Assembly (NCBI RefSeq): GCF_963676685.1
Contig: NC_092347.1
Location: 84,012,592 to 84,076,591 of the forward strand
Direction: 5' to 3'
DNA: 64,000 nucleotides
Source of the DNA: Mytilus edulis
Taxonomy: Eukaryota > Mollusca > Bivalvia > Mytilida > Mytilidae
The position numbers and the translations under genes are program-made. Below, in pieces: positions 1 through 11,138 of this stretch (within the stretch, counting starts at the first letter, position 1; every line of letters starts with the position of its first letter). The notes below the pieces were generated by a model. It searched no databases. It was not told the origin of the DNA and saw only the letters and a list, made by a program, of their open reading frames with translations.

Positions 1-255
1 TATTTTGTGGAATGTCAACTGTGGCAGATAACGTTACCTTAATTTCAAATCACCTATTCGAACTCGAAACCATTCAGTGATCCTCAGTGTTTGATATACA
101 TATGTTCCGTGCAAATAAACAAAGACAGATTGATTCATCTGTTAACTGTGACGTCATGCTTCAAACTAACATCACCTGAGTATACAAAGTATAGCATCAC
201 CTGCTTTTGCCAAGTTTAGCGGCATTGCCACCTCGAGATTGCCACATACCAAGTT

Positions 256-440
256 TTTTACATTACTCTTGACTGTGACTGACGGAAACTTCGTAACATG
301 AGGCATCTATATACAAAGTATGAAGCATCCAGGTCTTCCACCTTCTAAAATATAAAGCTTTTAAGAAGTTAGCTAACGCCGCCGCCGCCGGATCACTATC
401 CCTATGTCGAGCTTTCTGCAACAAAAGTTGCAGGCTCGAC
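256..440 (+). repeat. dispersed repeat module ending in a hairpin (copy 1)
   Basis: This module runs from GACTGACGGAAACTTCGTAA through a (GCC)4 run to a strong terminal hairpin at 406-440. The hairpin has outer arms GTCGAGC/GCTCGAC and inner arms CTGCAAC/GTTGCAG around an AAAA loop. A near-identical copy ends at 51647, where it terminates a 147-bp satellite array, and a decayed copy lies at about 57130-57310. The shared ends mark it as the end of a non-autonomous element. The class is not clear: the hairpin recalls Helitron ends, but no CTRR follows it. Confidence 0.7.
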
Positions 441-474
441 AAAAAACAACATTTAAAAAAAAATGAAAAAAAAA

Positions 475-960
475 TTTACCATTACAATAATTATGTTGGC
501 ACACAAAATTATTCTTTAATTGAAGACTACTTATCATATACTTTATGTCACATTTTTAGTGTTCAGATACATTAACTTTCATTTTAGTGGGTAATTTATA
601 TTTATCAATTGAGGTGCTCCTGAATTGAAGAAAGATTCTAAAAACATAACTTTACAGAAAGAATAAAAACTGCAGTTGCTCTCCCCAATCTCAATAGGTT
701 AAAAATACAAAAAGCAACATTTTATTTTTTTTATATATTTTTTTTAACCATTACAATAATTATGTTGGTACACAAAATTATTCTTTAATTGAAGACTACT
801 TCTCATATACTAAATATCACATTTTAAGTGTTCAGATACATTCACTTTGATTTTAGTGGATAATTACTCATCAATTGAGGTGCACCTGAATTGGAGGAAG
901 ATTCTAAAAACAGGACTTTACAGAAAGAATGAAAACTGCCATTTCTCTCCCCAATCTCAT
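475..960. repeat. two direct copies of a ~220-bp sequence
   Basis: The stretch beginning ACCATTACAATAATTATGTT at about 477 is repeated from about 749 with a spacing near 272 bp. The copies share the motifs TTATTCTTTAATTGAAGACT and TCTCCCCAATCTCA. No protein is supported here. Confidence 0.7.
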
Positions 961-1140
961 GTATCCCCATTGATATTGTTTACCCCGAAAGTTGACCTAC
1001 AAATTACCTATAGCCTCAGATTAAAGCATTGCATGCTGGTGTGTGAATCATCTACACTACAGAGGGCAAACATAATAAGCTTTATATTAAACAATATGGA
1101 TTTTAAATTAGTATACTAATAATGAAATAAGTGGAATAAG

Positions 1141-1857
1141 CACATTAATAACACCACAGGAAAAGCAACCAGGACCCTCGGTTTTCTCCGCAGAAACCTG
1201 GGCCGATGCAAACCATCTGTAAAACACACAGCCTATTGTGCATTCATCAGACCATCGATTGAGTACGCTGCCACAGTATGGGACCCCATCAAACCACCTT
1301 GATTAAAGACATCGACCGGGTTCAGCGTAAAGCAGCACGATTTGTTTACAACCAGTACACAGACACTTCCCCAGGATGCGTCACTGGACTATTAGACCAA
1401 CTCCAGTGGGATCCACTACAGTATAGACGAATTAAACAGCGACTTGTTCTATGCTACAAGATACAGAACCAACTAGTGGAGATACAACCAGCTATCTATT
1501 ACACATCTTGGGACAACAGAACAAGGGGTGGCCACAGACTTAGACAGATAAGAGCTACTAAGGAAGTATACAACAACTCCTTCTTCCCACGCTCTACAAG
1601 AGACTGGAACCTTCTGCCAGACACCGTAGCAGCTGCACCAACACTCGAGGAGTTCAGGGCCAGATTAGCCAGTGTGCCCTGGACCCAGATGCAGCCTAAC
1701 TAGACATCAGCCTGCCAAATTGTACAGTGTATATAGTTTTAATTATTTTGTTAATATTTACTTTTAATCAATGGAGAAGCCTCCTGTTTTACCGAGCGCA
1801 GTTAGTAAATCACTCAAATATGAGGTCAACTCCTTAACGGAAGAAGAAGAAGAAATA
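1141..1857 (+). pseudogene. non-LTR retrotransposon (LINE) 3' end, RT C-terminal part
   Basis: Translation gives the conserved end of a LINE reverse-transcriptase ORF. One frame reads TLGFLRRNLGRC and then IEYAATVWDP. After a single frameshift near 1290 a second frame reads DIDRVQRKAARFV, the usual VQRxAARFV block, and stays open to a TAG at 1701-1703. The 3' untranslated part ends in a GAAGAAGAAGAA microsatellite near 1840-1857, a typical LINE 3' tail. The copy is heavily 5'-truncated and carries the frameshift, so it is dead. The clade (RTE, jockey or CR1-like) is not resolved. Confidence 0.85.
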
Positions 1858-2340
1858 CTGTGAATGATTTTTATAATGAATAAAGGATATCCCTGTGTAG
1901 TAAGGCATTCCAACAATGACGTCACTAGGTTAGATATATTTAGAATATTTCGTAGTACTGATTTTTCCGGACTGTAACAGAAACGTATATAGTGTAAGGG
2001 AAAGCTTAATATACGATAATTTCACGAGAAACAGAAGGAAAATGTGTAAAATAAGTGTTTAAAGTCAATCTGTTCTCCTTGTCATCAATTTCAGTATGAT
2101 ATTTTAAGGGGGTTTCCAAACTATTAAAACAAAATGATTGACGTGAGGGCATGGAACTCTGGCCAACCACAGTAGGGAATTGACAGCTTGAAGCCGTCTT
2201 TCCCAAAAAAACCTTTTAGACAGAGAAATCACGAATTTTTAAGAGCAGAGAACGCTCAGAGAACTTCTAATCCATGACTTGACAAACAGTTAAAACAGCT
2301 ACAATTCAGTGTTTCCTACAGCTTTTGATAAGGGCAGGTT
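1858..2340. other. no feature recognised
   Basis: Sequence between the LINE tail and the DIRS left end. Short ORFs occur, but none shows a motif or family resemblance. Confidence 0.5.
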
Positions 2341-2514
2341 AATTTTAATTTCATAATTTAAAAACCTACCTGACATATGTCCGTTAGGATTTCTTTCTCT
2401 CGTTGGTATTTAACTCGCTCCCCACCGGAAGTTAAAAACTAGTACTCAGATGTACTGTTATGACTTTCGGTCCAGGTAAACGAGATCAGTTTTCTTTCTC
2501 GGCGCTTGAAAGAC
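2341..2514 (+). repeat. DIRS left inverted terminal repeat
   Basis: The reverse complement matches 8490-8638 with few differences, for example at ACCTACCTGACATATGTCCG and GGTCCAGGTAAACGAGATCA. The outermost 25 bases (from AATTTTAATTTCAT) are not shared with the right repeat. They reappear in complement inside the internal complementary region, as the DIRS replication model predicts. Confidence 0.9.
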
Positions 2515-2562
2515 GGTCGTGTTTTTCAGCGTGGTATAAAACTTATATAAACTGTAGTTATA

Positions 2563-5289
2563 ATGAACAGCGACAGTACTAGTGAGCATGTGGATGAACC
2601 ACGAGATGAGAGCAGTGTTAATGGCGCGGGAACCGCCATTAGTTTAAACATATTTTATTGTTCCAAAAAGAGACAAATGGATTAGACACAAGTTTTTTGG
2701 ATTAGTAACGTCTTCTCCAATATATACATAAATATACACATGAATGAACATTACATAAATATGACTTTAACCAATTATTATTTAAGCATGAAGATATAAA
2801 AATAAATTACATATAAAGTTTAAGAATCGAATCAATGGATATTTACCACTTAATATAACCAATCGAATGCGCCTATTTTCAAAACAAATAAATGCAAACA
2901 CACCGAACTGTGTAAATTAAATATGTTAGTGTACATGACAAGTGACTTAAGTCATGTGTGTATGAATTTGTTTAAATGTAAATTACACACTCATAGTTTA
3001 TAGTTACGGATTAACAGAAAAACGGAATAAATATACACGTAATTGTAAGTATCAATTTTGTTTTTTACTTAAATCCATTGAAACGTTTCAGAATACAAAA
3101 GTCAATAATAAAGATCATTCGATTATAGTACCAAAAAGAGCATACATACATTGATCATGTTGTAGTAAGATCTGTTACAGAATAAGGTTGTCAAATGTGA
3201 GAAAAACGCTTGGTACTTTTTATATACTTTTGTACAGATAGAAAAACAATATCCTTTTCTTCAGAACTCAAAGACTCATCACCAGAGAGCAATAACTCAA
3301 TTGTAATATTGACAGCAAAAACATTGATTTCATTTATCATTAAAAGCCTTTGTGATGAAAAATTGTTACAATATAATAAATAATGTTTAGCATCTTCATT
3401 GATGAAGCCACATAAACAATTTGCATCTTGTACTAAGTTTGCATTAAACAAATCAGATTGAAGAATGCTACAATGGTTTCGCAACCTTGCATGTAATACA
3501 GATAGTAAGCGGTCTCCAGAGCAAAAATGCCTCGGAGGTTTTTTATTCTTATAGTATAACATGTGCAATTTGCTTTTAAATGATGAAAATGTAGGACTCT
3601 GTCTAATAATAATATCTAAAGTGTTTCCACAATGTTATGGATGCTGGGAAATAAGAATGTTGATAAACCGACAAACGATTCACTGGAATAGTGATATTGT
3701 GTCTGTTTCGTAAATTGTAATTACTAATATCAGACACAAATTCTGGAACCAAGTCATGTAAATAATCTTGAGCCTGATTGTTAATAATTTTATAAAACAT
3801 GGCTAACTTTTTTACCTCCCGCCTTACGCTTAATTTTTCCCATCCCGTCTCCCTGTAAATAGCGTTTCGGCTAGCATAACTTGGTAATCCAGTAACTATG
3901 CGAGCAGCCTCGATTTGAATATTTTCTATCCGATCAGAACCGCCATTGACATTAGAAAAACCAGTTCTTCAAGTTCAAAGACGAAGAAAAAGCGGAGAAG
4001 TCGATATGACATTCTTGAAGAGAAAATGAACAGTAAGTTGGACACTGTAAATGATAAATTTGATACTTTAATAACATTGTTTCAAGCTAAAGAATTGTGC
4101 CGAAAATGGCGACAAAAATTCTGAGGCAAAAGGTTTGTCACAAAGACAACCTGAAGGTCGTGAGCGTGAGCAAACACAAAGTTTGCGCCGGGAATTGTCA
4201 GAAAACGAAAATTCTGATGACAATTAATGTTTCAATCAGACCAAGGGACGATGAAATATAGGTGAAAGTGACAATGAGTGGGACACAAAGTCCTCTGATG
4301 AAGAACACTTGTCCGTAGAGACAAAAAAAGTGTTTGTTTGATCTCTTTGAGGATGATGCCTTGACAAAAAAGTCTGAAAAGAAAATGGGCATTGAAATTG
4401 ACGAGGCACAAAAGCAAGTATTGTTAAATAGTTGGAGAGCTGAACATCCTAATTTAGTCTCTGTTTTTGCTGAAGAAAGCAAAGATGATTTTCCAGTACA
4501 TGAAGATACTGAAAATTGTTTACTGGTTCCTACTATTGATGATTTGATAAGTAGATGTTTGATTAAAAAACATGGCAAGAAAGCTTCAGGTACAAAAGGT
4601 GGTAAATGTTTATTCAGTCAACCTAGTAAAATGATTGAAAAAATAGCTTACAGAGGTCAACAAGCTGCCTACATGGGTATTGTTATGCATATGTACATGC
4701 AACAAGGTTTGGGTGCGCTAATGCAAACTTTACAGTCAGACAACGTAGATTCTGATAAAGCAATACAACAGGTTAGAGATGTATTTGCCATGTCCACTAA
4801 AAGCTTAGATCAAGTGGGGCGTACAGGTACTTTTCATCACATTGTACGAAGGCAAGTAGCTATGACTGATACAGGTTTATATGAAATTGATGAGGCTAGA
4901 GACTTGTCTAATTTACCATTATCAGCAGATGGTGTGTTTGGATCTGACTTTGAAAAATTTCTCAAAACTCGTAAAGAGAAAAATAAAGCTCTGGACGACT
5001 TACTACCAGACATTAGTGTTAAAAAGTCCTATTTGGGTAAGAGAAAGACTGTGTCTTCTTCACTGCTTCAGAAGCCTCTGGTTCTAAGAAACCTGATGTG
5101 GTAAAGGACAAAACAGAGTCATCAGATCGTTCTGGTTATTCAAATAAGCCAAATTTTAATAGTAGACAGTTTGAGAAAAAAGTTGGGCATAGTGAGACTA
5201 AAAATGAAGTTCCACATTTTCGGATCTCTAAGTTTAAAAGAGGGGCTAGTAACAGTAGAGGAGGAAAAACCTCAGGACACTTTAGATGA
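2563..5289 (+). pseudogene. DIRS gag-like ORF, split by a LINE and frameshifted
   Basis: An ATG at 2563 sits just inside the left repeat and opens MNSDSTSEHVDEPRDESS. At 2640 the frame is broken by a 1.3-kb LINE, and it resumes at 3948 with DIRKTSSSSSKTKKKRRSR, a basic Ser/Lys-rich stretch. A frameshift near 4115 and others before 4334 follow. The long middle part (4334-5104) encodes a helical region typical of DIRS Gag, without zinc knuckles. After another frameshift near 5075 it ends with a Ser/Arg/Gly-rich tail and a TGA at 5287-5289. The assignment is by position and composition, since DIRS Gag is poorly conserved. Confidence 0.8.
2641..3936 (-). mobile_element. 5'-truncated LINE inserted in the DIRS gag
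   Basis: The duplication GAACCGCCATT flanks this block at 2630-2640 and 3937-3947, giving an 11-bp target-site duplication. On the minus strand the 5' end reads RIENIQIEAARIVTGLPSYA and then LAMFYKIINNQ (about 3930-3770). After a frameshift near 3600 comes the C-terminal cysteine motif CLCGFINEDAKHYLLYC (about 3415-3365). These are the standard last RT blocks of a LINE ORF2. The remaining 550 bp down to 2641 are AT-rich 3' UTR with no long poly-A. It is younger than the DIRS copy it interrupts. Confidence 0.9.
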
Positions 5290-5299
5290 CAAGGTGAGA

Positions 5300-7050
5300 A
5301 AAGTGAAGTTTCCGAAGATACACATACCGGTCGGGGGCGGTTAACACATTTTTTACAAGAATAGGAGCAGATAACTCAGGATCAGTGGGTTTTGTCAATA
5401 ATCAAAGACGGTTACAAACTGGAGTTTCTGCAAAAACCTCCTTTTCAGGGAATAAAAAAGACAGTAGTCAGTACAAAAAATTTGGATATTTTAAATTTAG
5501 AAATAAATTCTCTTTTGGAAAAAGGAGCTATAGAAAAAGTACCAGTCAAACAAAGAATGACAGGTTTTTACAGTACATTATTTCTAGTTCCAAAAAAGAA
5601 TGGACAAATGAGACCGGTTATAAATTTGAAACCACTAAATCAGTATCTTCGGAAGCAACACTTCAAAATGGACACAATTTCAAAACTTAGTAAAACAAGG
5701 AGATTGGGCAATAAGTCTGGATTTAAAAGACGCTTATTTTCATATAAAAATATTCAAAAATCACAGGAAATACCTCAGATTTTCTGTTCAAGGTCAAGTT
5801 TAATAGTTCAAAGCCCTTTGTTTTGGCCCAACATCATCACCACGAGTTTTTACGAAGGTGGTGTCAGTAGTTGCTGCCCATTAAGAAAACAAAACATACG
5901 TCTAGCAGTATATCTAGACGATTGGATGTGTGTCAATCAGTTTCAACAAAAAGATGTAATAGATCGAGAAATAATGTTGAATCTCCTTGTTCGACTATAG
6001 GCTTTTTAATCAATCACGAAAAGTCCAGTTTAATACCAAATCAAACAATCACTTATTTGGGAGCGGTGTTCAAGTTCGATCAAGGTTTGGTATTACCAAC
6101 TCAGGACAGGATACAGAGTATTTTTATCAGTACAAAAAGTAATGAATGGCATGGTTTTAAACAGCCAGACATTACATGGAAGTATTGGGGAAAATGGCAT
6201 CTTGTCTAGAGTTGATTCCGAATGCCAGGTTATTTATGAGGCCTGTCCAATTACATTTACTTCGAAATTGGACCCCATCAAAACATGAAGAATCTAACAG
6301 CTCAGGGTCTTTGGACAGAGGAGCAAAAACTGTTACATATAAACAATCTAGAATTGGAAGCAGTTTTTCTGACTGAAGAAATTTCACAAATTTTTGAAAA
6401 ACAAACTAGTTTTGATTCGGTCAGACAATGTTACGGTAGTCCAATACATAAACAAGCAAGGAGGGACTCGGTCACTTCAGCTATGTCAAAGGACTTGGGA
6501 TTTATGGATGTTTGCCCTAGAAAGCAAAATTTATCTGAAAGCAGCACACATTGCGGGAGTAAACATTGTGTTAGCAGATCAATTGAGTCGGATAAAATTC
6601 AGGCAACAGAGTGGGAATTAGACCATTCAGTTGTGCATCAAATTTTTCAAAATTGGGGGCATCCAACAATCGATCTTTTTGCGACAAACGAAAACAAAAA
6701 AGTAGTTGTGTTTTGCTCATGGATGAATCACCCACAAGCATTAGCAGTGGATGCTCTATCCATAGAATGGAACAACATGTTTGCCTATGCATTTCCCCCC
6801 CCCCCCCCCCCCCCCCCCCCCTTGCACTAATTCCAAAAATTTTACAGCACATGCAAAAATTTCAGTGCGAGATAATACTGATAGCTCCACATTGGCCAAG
6901 ACAACATTGGTATCCCCAGTTGTTACAACTACTAGTAGCTTGTCCTCTAAAACTTCCACTAGTAGAAAATCTGCTGGTTCAGGGCAAGAGAAAAGTGGCA
7001 CATCCGAACCCAGAAGTGTTTCAGTTAACTGCATGGCTACTATCGACCAG
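5300..7050 (+). pseudogene. DIRS reverse transcriptase and RNase H ORF, several disabling changes
   Basis: The N-terminal part reads QDQWVLSIIKDGYKLEF, with a TAG at about 5370 in a position where tryptophan is usual. Next come LFLVPKKNGQMRPVINLKPL (finger region), LDLKDAYFHI (motif A, about 5718-5747, after a frameshift near 5685) and AVYLDDWM (catalytic motif C, about 5905-5928). RNase H follows, with IRSDNVTVVQYINKQGG (about 6415-6465) and AHIAGVNIVLADQLSR. The last part, HPTIDLFATNEN to IAPHWPRQHWYPQL, is the conserved DIRS segment that links RNase H to the recombinase, and it is broken by a run of 27 cytosines. At least four frame changes and one nonsense codon make it non-functional. 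Confidence 0.88.
6795..6821 (+). repeat. poly-C homopolymer, 27 nt
   Basis: An uninterrupted run of 27 C follows AYAF codons in the DIRS pol ORF, where related elements have only a short proline pair. It looks like a CCC CCC core expanded by slippage. It may also mark an assembly length error. Confidence 0.9.
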
Positions 7051-8028
7051 CAGCTCAAAACAAAAGGTTTTTTTCTGAAAACGCTAGGAAACTATTGTCA
7101 GCATCTTGGCGGGCAGGTACTCAAAAGGATTACAAAGCTAAATTTAGAAAATACAATAGCTGGTGTTCTGAACGGGATATCGATCCCTATACAGCTTCTT
7201 TAGAAAATTGTGCAAATTTTTTAACACATTTATTTGACAAAGGTTTACAGTATAGGACAATTGCAGGTTACAGGTCTATGCTGTCTTCAGTATTATCTCC
7301 TATTGAAAAAATCCCTGTTGGTCAACACGCTTACATTATAAGATTACTGAAAGGGGTTTTTAATACGAGACCGCCTAAACGAAAACTTGTACCCGAGTGG
7401 GATTTACCTTTAGTCTTAGACTTACTAAAGAAAGAACCTTATGAACCAATGAAAAAAGCTAGTTTGAAATATATAACTTGGAAAACAATTTTTCTTATTG
7501 CAATTACTACTTTTAGAAGATGTGGGGATTTGCAATCTTTGAGAATTGGTGAAGGTTCAGTTAATGTTCAGAAAAAAGGGGTAACTTTTTTACGTCATGG
7601 TTTGTCAAAACAAGATAGAATTTCTCATCAAAGTCCAACTATTTTTGTTCCAGATTTTGAGAACAACAGATTATTAGATCCTAAGAGGGTTTTGACACAT
7701 TATTTGAGGAATACAGAGGATTTAAGAGACAAGAATGGCAAAGATGAACTGAAATTGTTTTTAACTGTAAATAAACCACATAGACCAGTGTCTTCACAAA
7801 CTATTTCAAGTTGGTTAGTTAAGGTGATTAAACATGCATATAAGAAACAGAAGAAAGATATAGATTCCTTCAGTGAAAGGACATTCTACTAGGTCAATTG
7901 GACCTTCCTGTGCTCTTTTCAAAGGAGCAAAAACGAAAGACATTTTAGATAGTGCAGATTGGAGTCAAACCAACACTTTTGTGAATTTTTACTTAAAAGA
8001 TGTACAGGTGGATTTTTTAAACATTTGA
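7050..8028 (+). pseudogene. DIRS tyrosine recombinase, one frameshift before the HxxR box
   Basis: The N-terminal core-binding part reads SASWRAGTQKDYKAKFRKY. The catalytic domain begins with the first arginine motif TTFRRCGDLQSL (about 7508-7543). The frame runs to a TAG at 7890-7892. A shift of one base near 7873 restores GHSTRSIGP (HxxR box) and then DWSQTNTFVNFYLKD, which holds the expected tyrosine, with a TGA at 8026-8028. All catalytic residues (R, HxxR, Y) are therefore present in the DNA but split by one frameshift. The protein would cut and rejoin circular element DNA into the host without a 3-base or longer duplication. Confidence 0.88.
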
Positions 8029-8336
8029 ATACTTTCCCGACGAGTTTGGTGGAGAGAATGTTTTAGTTTTGTGTGTAAATATTAACACTGGTATATTTTA
8101 ACTGTATATAGAAAATACTTACAACATGAAGTTCAGTGTGGGAAACATTTTTATAAAAAATGCAGAAAAATATTTAAAACAATCATAAAACTTTAAAAAC
8201 TACAAAAAGATGTTTGTACATATATATATATATAAAATGAACTGATGTGAAGAAGAGGAAAATTATTCCTAAAGATCTATAGAGGCAAACTTCTATTTAC
8301 CCACATCCGGAAAGGGATTGCTTTGGAATCAGAGAT

Positions 8337-8455
8337 CATCCTAATGGACATATGTCAGGTAGGTTTTTAATTTATGAAATTAAAATTCAAAAATTTGTAA
8401 ACATGTTAAAATTTTATGAATAAATTATACCTACCTGACATATGTCAGACCACCC
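8337..8455 (+). repeat. DIRS internal complementary region
   Basis: The first half (8337-8392) is the reverse complement of the element's left end (2341-2391). The second half (8376-8455) is the reverse complement of the extreme right end (8620-8687). They join at the shared AATTCAAAAATTTGTAAAC. This ends-joined arrangement is the diagnostic circular-junction template of DIRS elements. Confidence 0.88.
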
Positions 8456-8489
8456 TACCTCCCCGTAAATGAGAAGTTTGATACGCGGT

Positions 8490-8685
8490 GTCTTTCAAGC
8501 GCCGAGTGAAAACTGATCTCGTTTACCTGGACCGGAAGTCATAACAGTACACTTGAGTACTAGTTTTTAACTTCCGGTGGGGAGCGAGTTAAATACCAAC
8601 GAGAGAAAGAAATCCTAACGGACATATGTCAGGTAGGTATAATTTATTCATAAAATTTTAACTTGTTTACAAATTTTTGAATTTT
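8490..8685 (-). repeat. DIRS right inverted terminal repeat with terminal extension
   Basis: 8490-8638 is the inverted counterpart of 2367-2514. The extension to about 8685 (ATAATTTATTCATAAAATTT onward) is unique to the right end and is complemented in the internal complementary region. Confidence 0.88.
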
Positions 8686-8952
8686 TCTCTCAGATGGCCC
8701 TCTTAGCACAATTGGCAACATTTTCAGGGCATTCCTTGCGCCGAGGACTAAGCCACTTTTAGGACACTCTGAGCATAGATATAGCACTGTATGACTTGAG
8801 AACCAGTTAATACAGCTATATATTACACTGTATTTACGTTAGTTCTATCTTAAAATTTGATATTGATGAATGACTATTTATGTTACATGACCCAGAAGCA
8901 CAACATGGATATATCATTGTATATTGAGGCGATGGAGAACATGTAACAAAAA

Positions 8953-10146
8953 ATATGTTCCGGCGTGACATTTGTTCCGCTGGAACTAATTTCATAGGAA
9001 ATATGTTCCGCCGGAACTTATATCACAGAAAATATGTTCCAGCACTGTAAAATTTGTTCCGGAACTAATTTTTTGACCAAATATGAAATAAGTTCCGGAA
9101 CAAATATCATAGCTCCGTGAATTTTGTTCCAGTTAATATTAAAAGTTTTAAATAAGTTCCTGTAATATTAGTTTAAGACCAATATGTACATATTTCAAAG
9201 AAATCAATGAATAAGTTCTTCTCAAACCTATTTTCACTGAAATAAGTACCGTTGCAACATATTGCACAGTGAAACATTTTCTTGTTACACTTAAATTATA
9301 AAGCAAGCTAAACATGCTAAATGCTGTACTGAGTGTGCTGGCATGGGATACATGTGCAATTATTGTAGACATGACTGTAAAGTTCTACAGGATAAAGCGA
9401 TGGTAATTTATCATAATTTGTATCTATGTTTTATGTCGTATTCCTCCTTGGTTCCTGTTAACTGTCATGGCCCTGTTTCTAGTCATACATGTACTTGTCA
9501 TGGAACAGTTTCAAAAGAGTGTGTCTTTTGTTTCTTCATGTCTTTTGGAATCATTAATCAGTTATTTTGTCCTTTTCAAATTAGTTCATATGTTCATGTT
9601 CATCTTTGACTTTAATTTTTTCTGAAAGATTTTTCTTATCCTACTCTTTTCTGGCTCAAAGTGGGACTGTCATTTTGATATTTTTTACGTTTATAATTAA
9701 ACATTTGCTATAGTCCACAAGATTCTTATTGGATGATTTACATTTTTCATTTCAGAATTATATTATCAATATATTATACTTATTTTTATAATGCACTTGA
9801 ATGATAACTTTAAACTCATTGATGACAAATGTTCAGTATATAACATAACCTGTTTAACCAGTGGAACATATTTCACAGACTAGGAACTTATTTTACCAGG
9901 TGAGGAACAAATTTCACAAACCCAGAACTTATTTCACCAGGTAAGGAACAAATCTCATAAACCTGGAACCTATTTCACTAGGCAAGGAACAAATTTCACC
10001 AACCTGGTACTTATTACACCAGGTAAAGTGTGGAACTTATTTCATAGAGATGGAACAAATTATATTGAAATTATCTATGAAAAAAGTTCTCCCAGAACAT
10101 ATTTCCTGTGATAATAGTTCCACTGGAACTTTTTTCACAGGAACGA
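8953..10146. mobile_element. unclassified long inverted-repeat element with GGAAC(N)ATTTCAC subrepeats
   Basis: Both flanks are built from a loosely repeated motif GGAAC-N2-ATTTCAC and its complement, about 8 times at 8953-9155 and about 12 times at 9860-10146. The two flanks face each other: GTTCCGCTGGAACTAATTTC at the left resembles the complement of the right end. The centre holds a decayed cysteine-rich reading frame, KHAKCCTECAGMGYMCNYCR (about 9310-9370), preceded by stops. I infer a fold-back or MULE-like DNA element. No target duplication could be fixed. Confidence 0.5.
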
Positions 10147-10763
10147 AATTTGGCTCACAAACACAGCTAGGATTAAATCTAAAATGGGTATAAAATGAAA
10201 TTGATAATGAATTTTAAGATGGAGTGAAATGGGACACAGAAGTAAAAAGTTAACTGCCACAAGAAATTCTTGAGAAAGGGACAATTGTGGTTAGAAAGAT
10301 CAGCCACAGCAACAGCTTTGAATGAACCTATCTATTCTTATTAAATAATGCTGAAGATCTAGAGTCTTCAGATTTTTTGAGATAGGAGCATGACACTCAT
10401 CTTACATGGGCACAAATTAAATGTTTTTTTAAATGGTAGGTTATGTATTTCTTACATCCTACATAAACATGATAAACACCGAGTTCATGTGCAACCAGTT
10501 TGAGTCATAGCTCTCAAATTTACAATCATTATCTGTATTTATTTTTTAATTTCTGGGTGCCTTTGGGGATAATTTGATTTGATCAGGAGTTTATTAACAA
10601 TTCCTGCTGTGGTCATGGTGGCCAAGTTTGCCAAACTATATGGGCTATCACTTTTGTGGGAAGGTCTCATTCTTTTTGGCTGATGGTCTTAAAAAAATTG
10701 TTTGGCTTTGCCTATTTTTCGATTTCAGAGAACCAGATGATTAAAGTTAATCATGTGTCATGG

Positions 10764-10980
10764 GGGTCTCATGGGGGTTCCAATCCGAATCCCGCTTATT
10801 GTTTTGTCAGATCTCGTATCCTGCTTACACTATGTACGTAAGCAATTCTCATTTTTTGTCATTTCCCGGGTCCCGCTAGACCTCATTTCCCATTTTCATG
10901 ACACAATAATTTGACTTTCACGTGTCATGCTTACAAAAATCGGCAATCCCGCGTCACGCTTAGACCCCAACGAGACCCAC
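10764..10980. mobile_element. TCCCG-rich MITE with 8-bp target duplication
   Basis: TGTCATGG is present at 10756-10763 and at 10981-10988. Between the two lie inverted ends GGGTCTCATGGGGGT and the complement GGGTCTCGTTGGGGT. The interior repeats ATCCCGC/CCCGG motifs. No coding capacity. Confidence 0.7.
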
Positions 10981-11083
10981 TGTCATGGTACCATGGTTAC
11001 TGTACAATTAGAAATGGTGGGATCATCCTGTATAGTCATGATAATTATCCAAATAAACTATTAATATAAATTACTAGACATAT

Positions 11084-11089
11084 TTTATT
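11084..11089 (-). terminator. poly(A) signal of the ADO-like gene
   Basis: AATAAA on the minus strand, about 50 nt after the stop codon of the dioxygenase gene. Confidence 0.6.
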
Positions 11090-11138
11090 TTAAATTAATA
11101 TAAATTATATACATTGTAAAATGTGCATGGTATTTATA

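Larger units (their letters stand above)
2341..8685 (+). mobile_element. DIRS-like tyrosine-recombinase retrotransposon, complete structure, decayed ORFs
   Basis: The element has all the structural hallmarks of the DIRS1 group. Its inverted terminal repeats share the block CCGTTAGGATTTCTTTCTCT and about 145 bp in total. An internal complementary region near the right end (8337-8455) is the complement of the outermost left end joined to the complement of the outermost right end. In order it carries a gag-like ORF, RT with a YLDD motif, RNase H and a tyrosine recombinase with an HxxR box. Frameshifts, nonsense codons and a nested LINE show that it is inactive. DIRS elements integrate by recombinase rather than integrase, and no target duplication is seen at the ends, as expected. 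Its full length of about 6.3 kb includes the 1.3-kb LINE insertion. Confidence 0.93.

Noticed and set aside
8953..10146. CRISPR-like or regular satellite array
   Set aside because: The repeat spacing is irregular, the orientation switches, and the host is a eukaryote.
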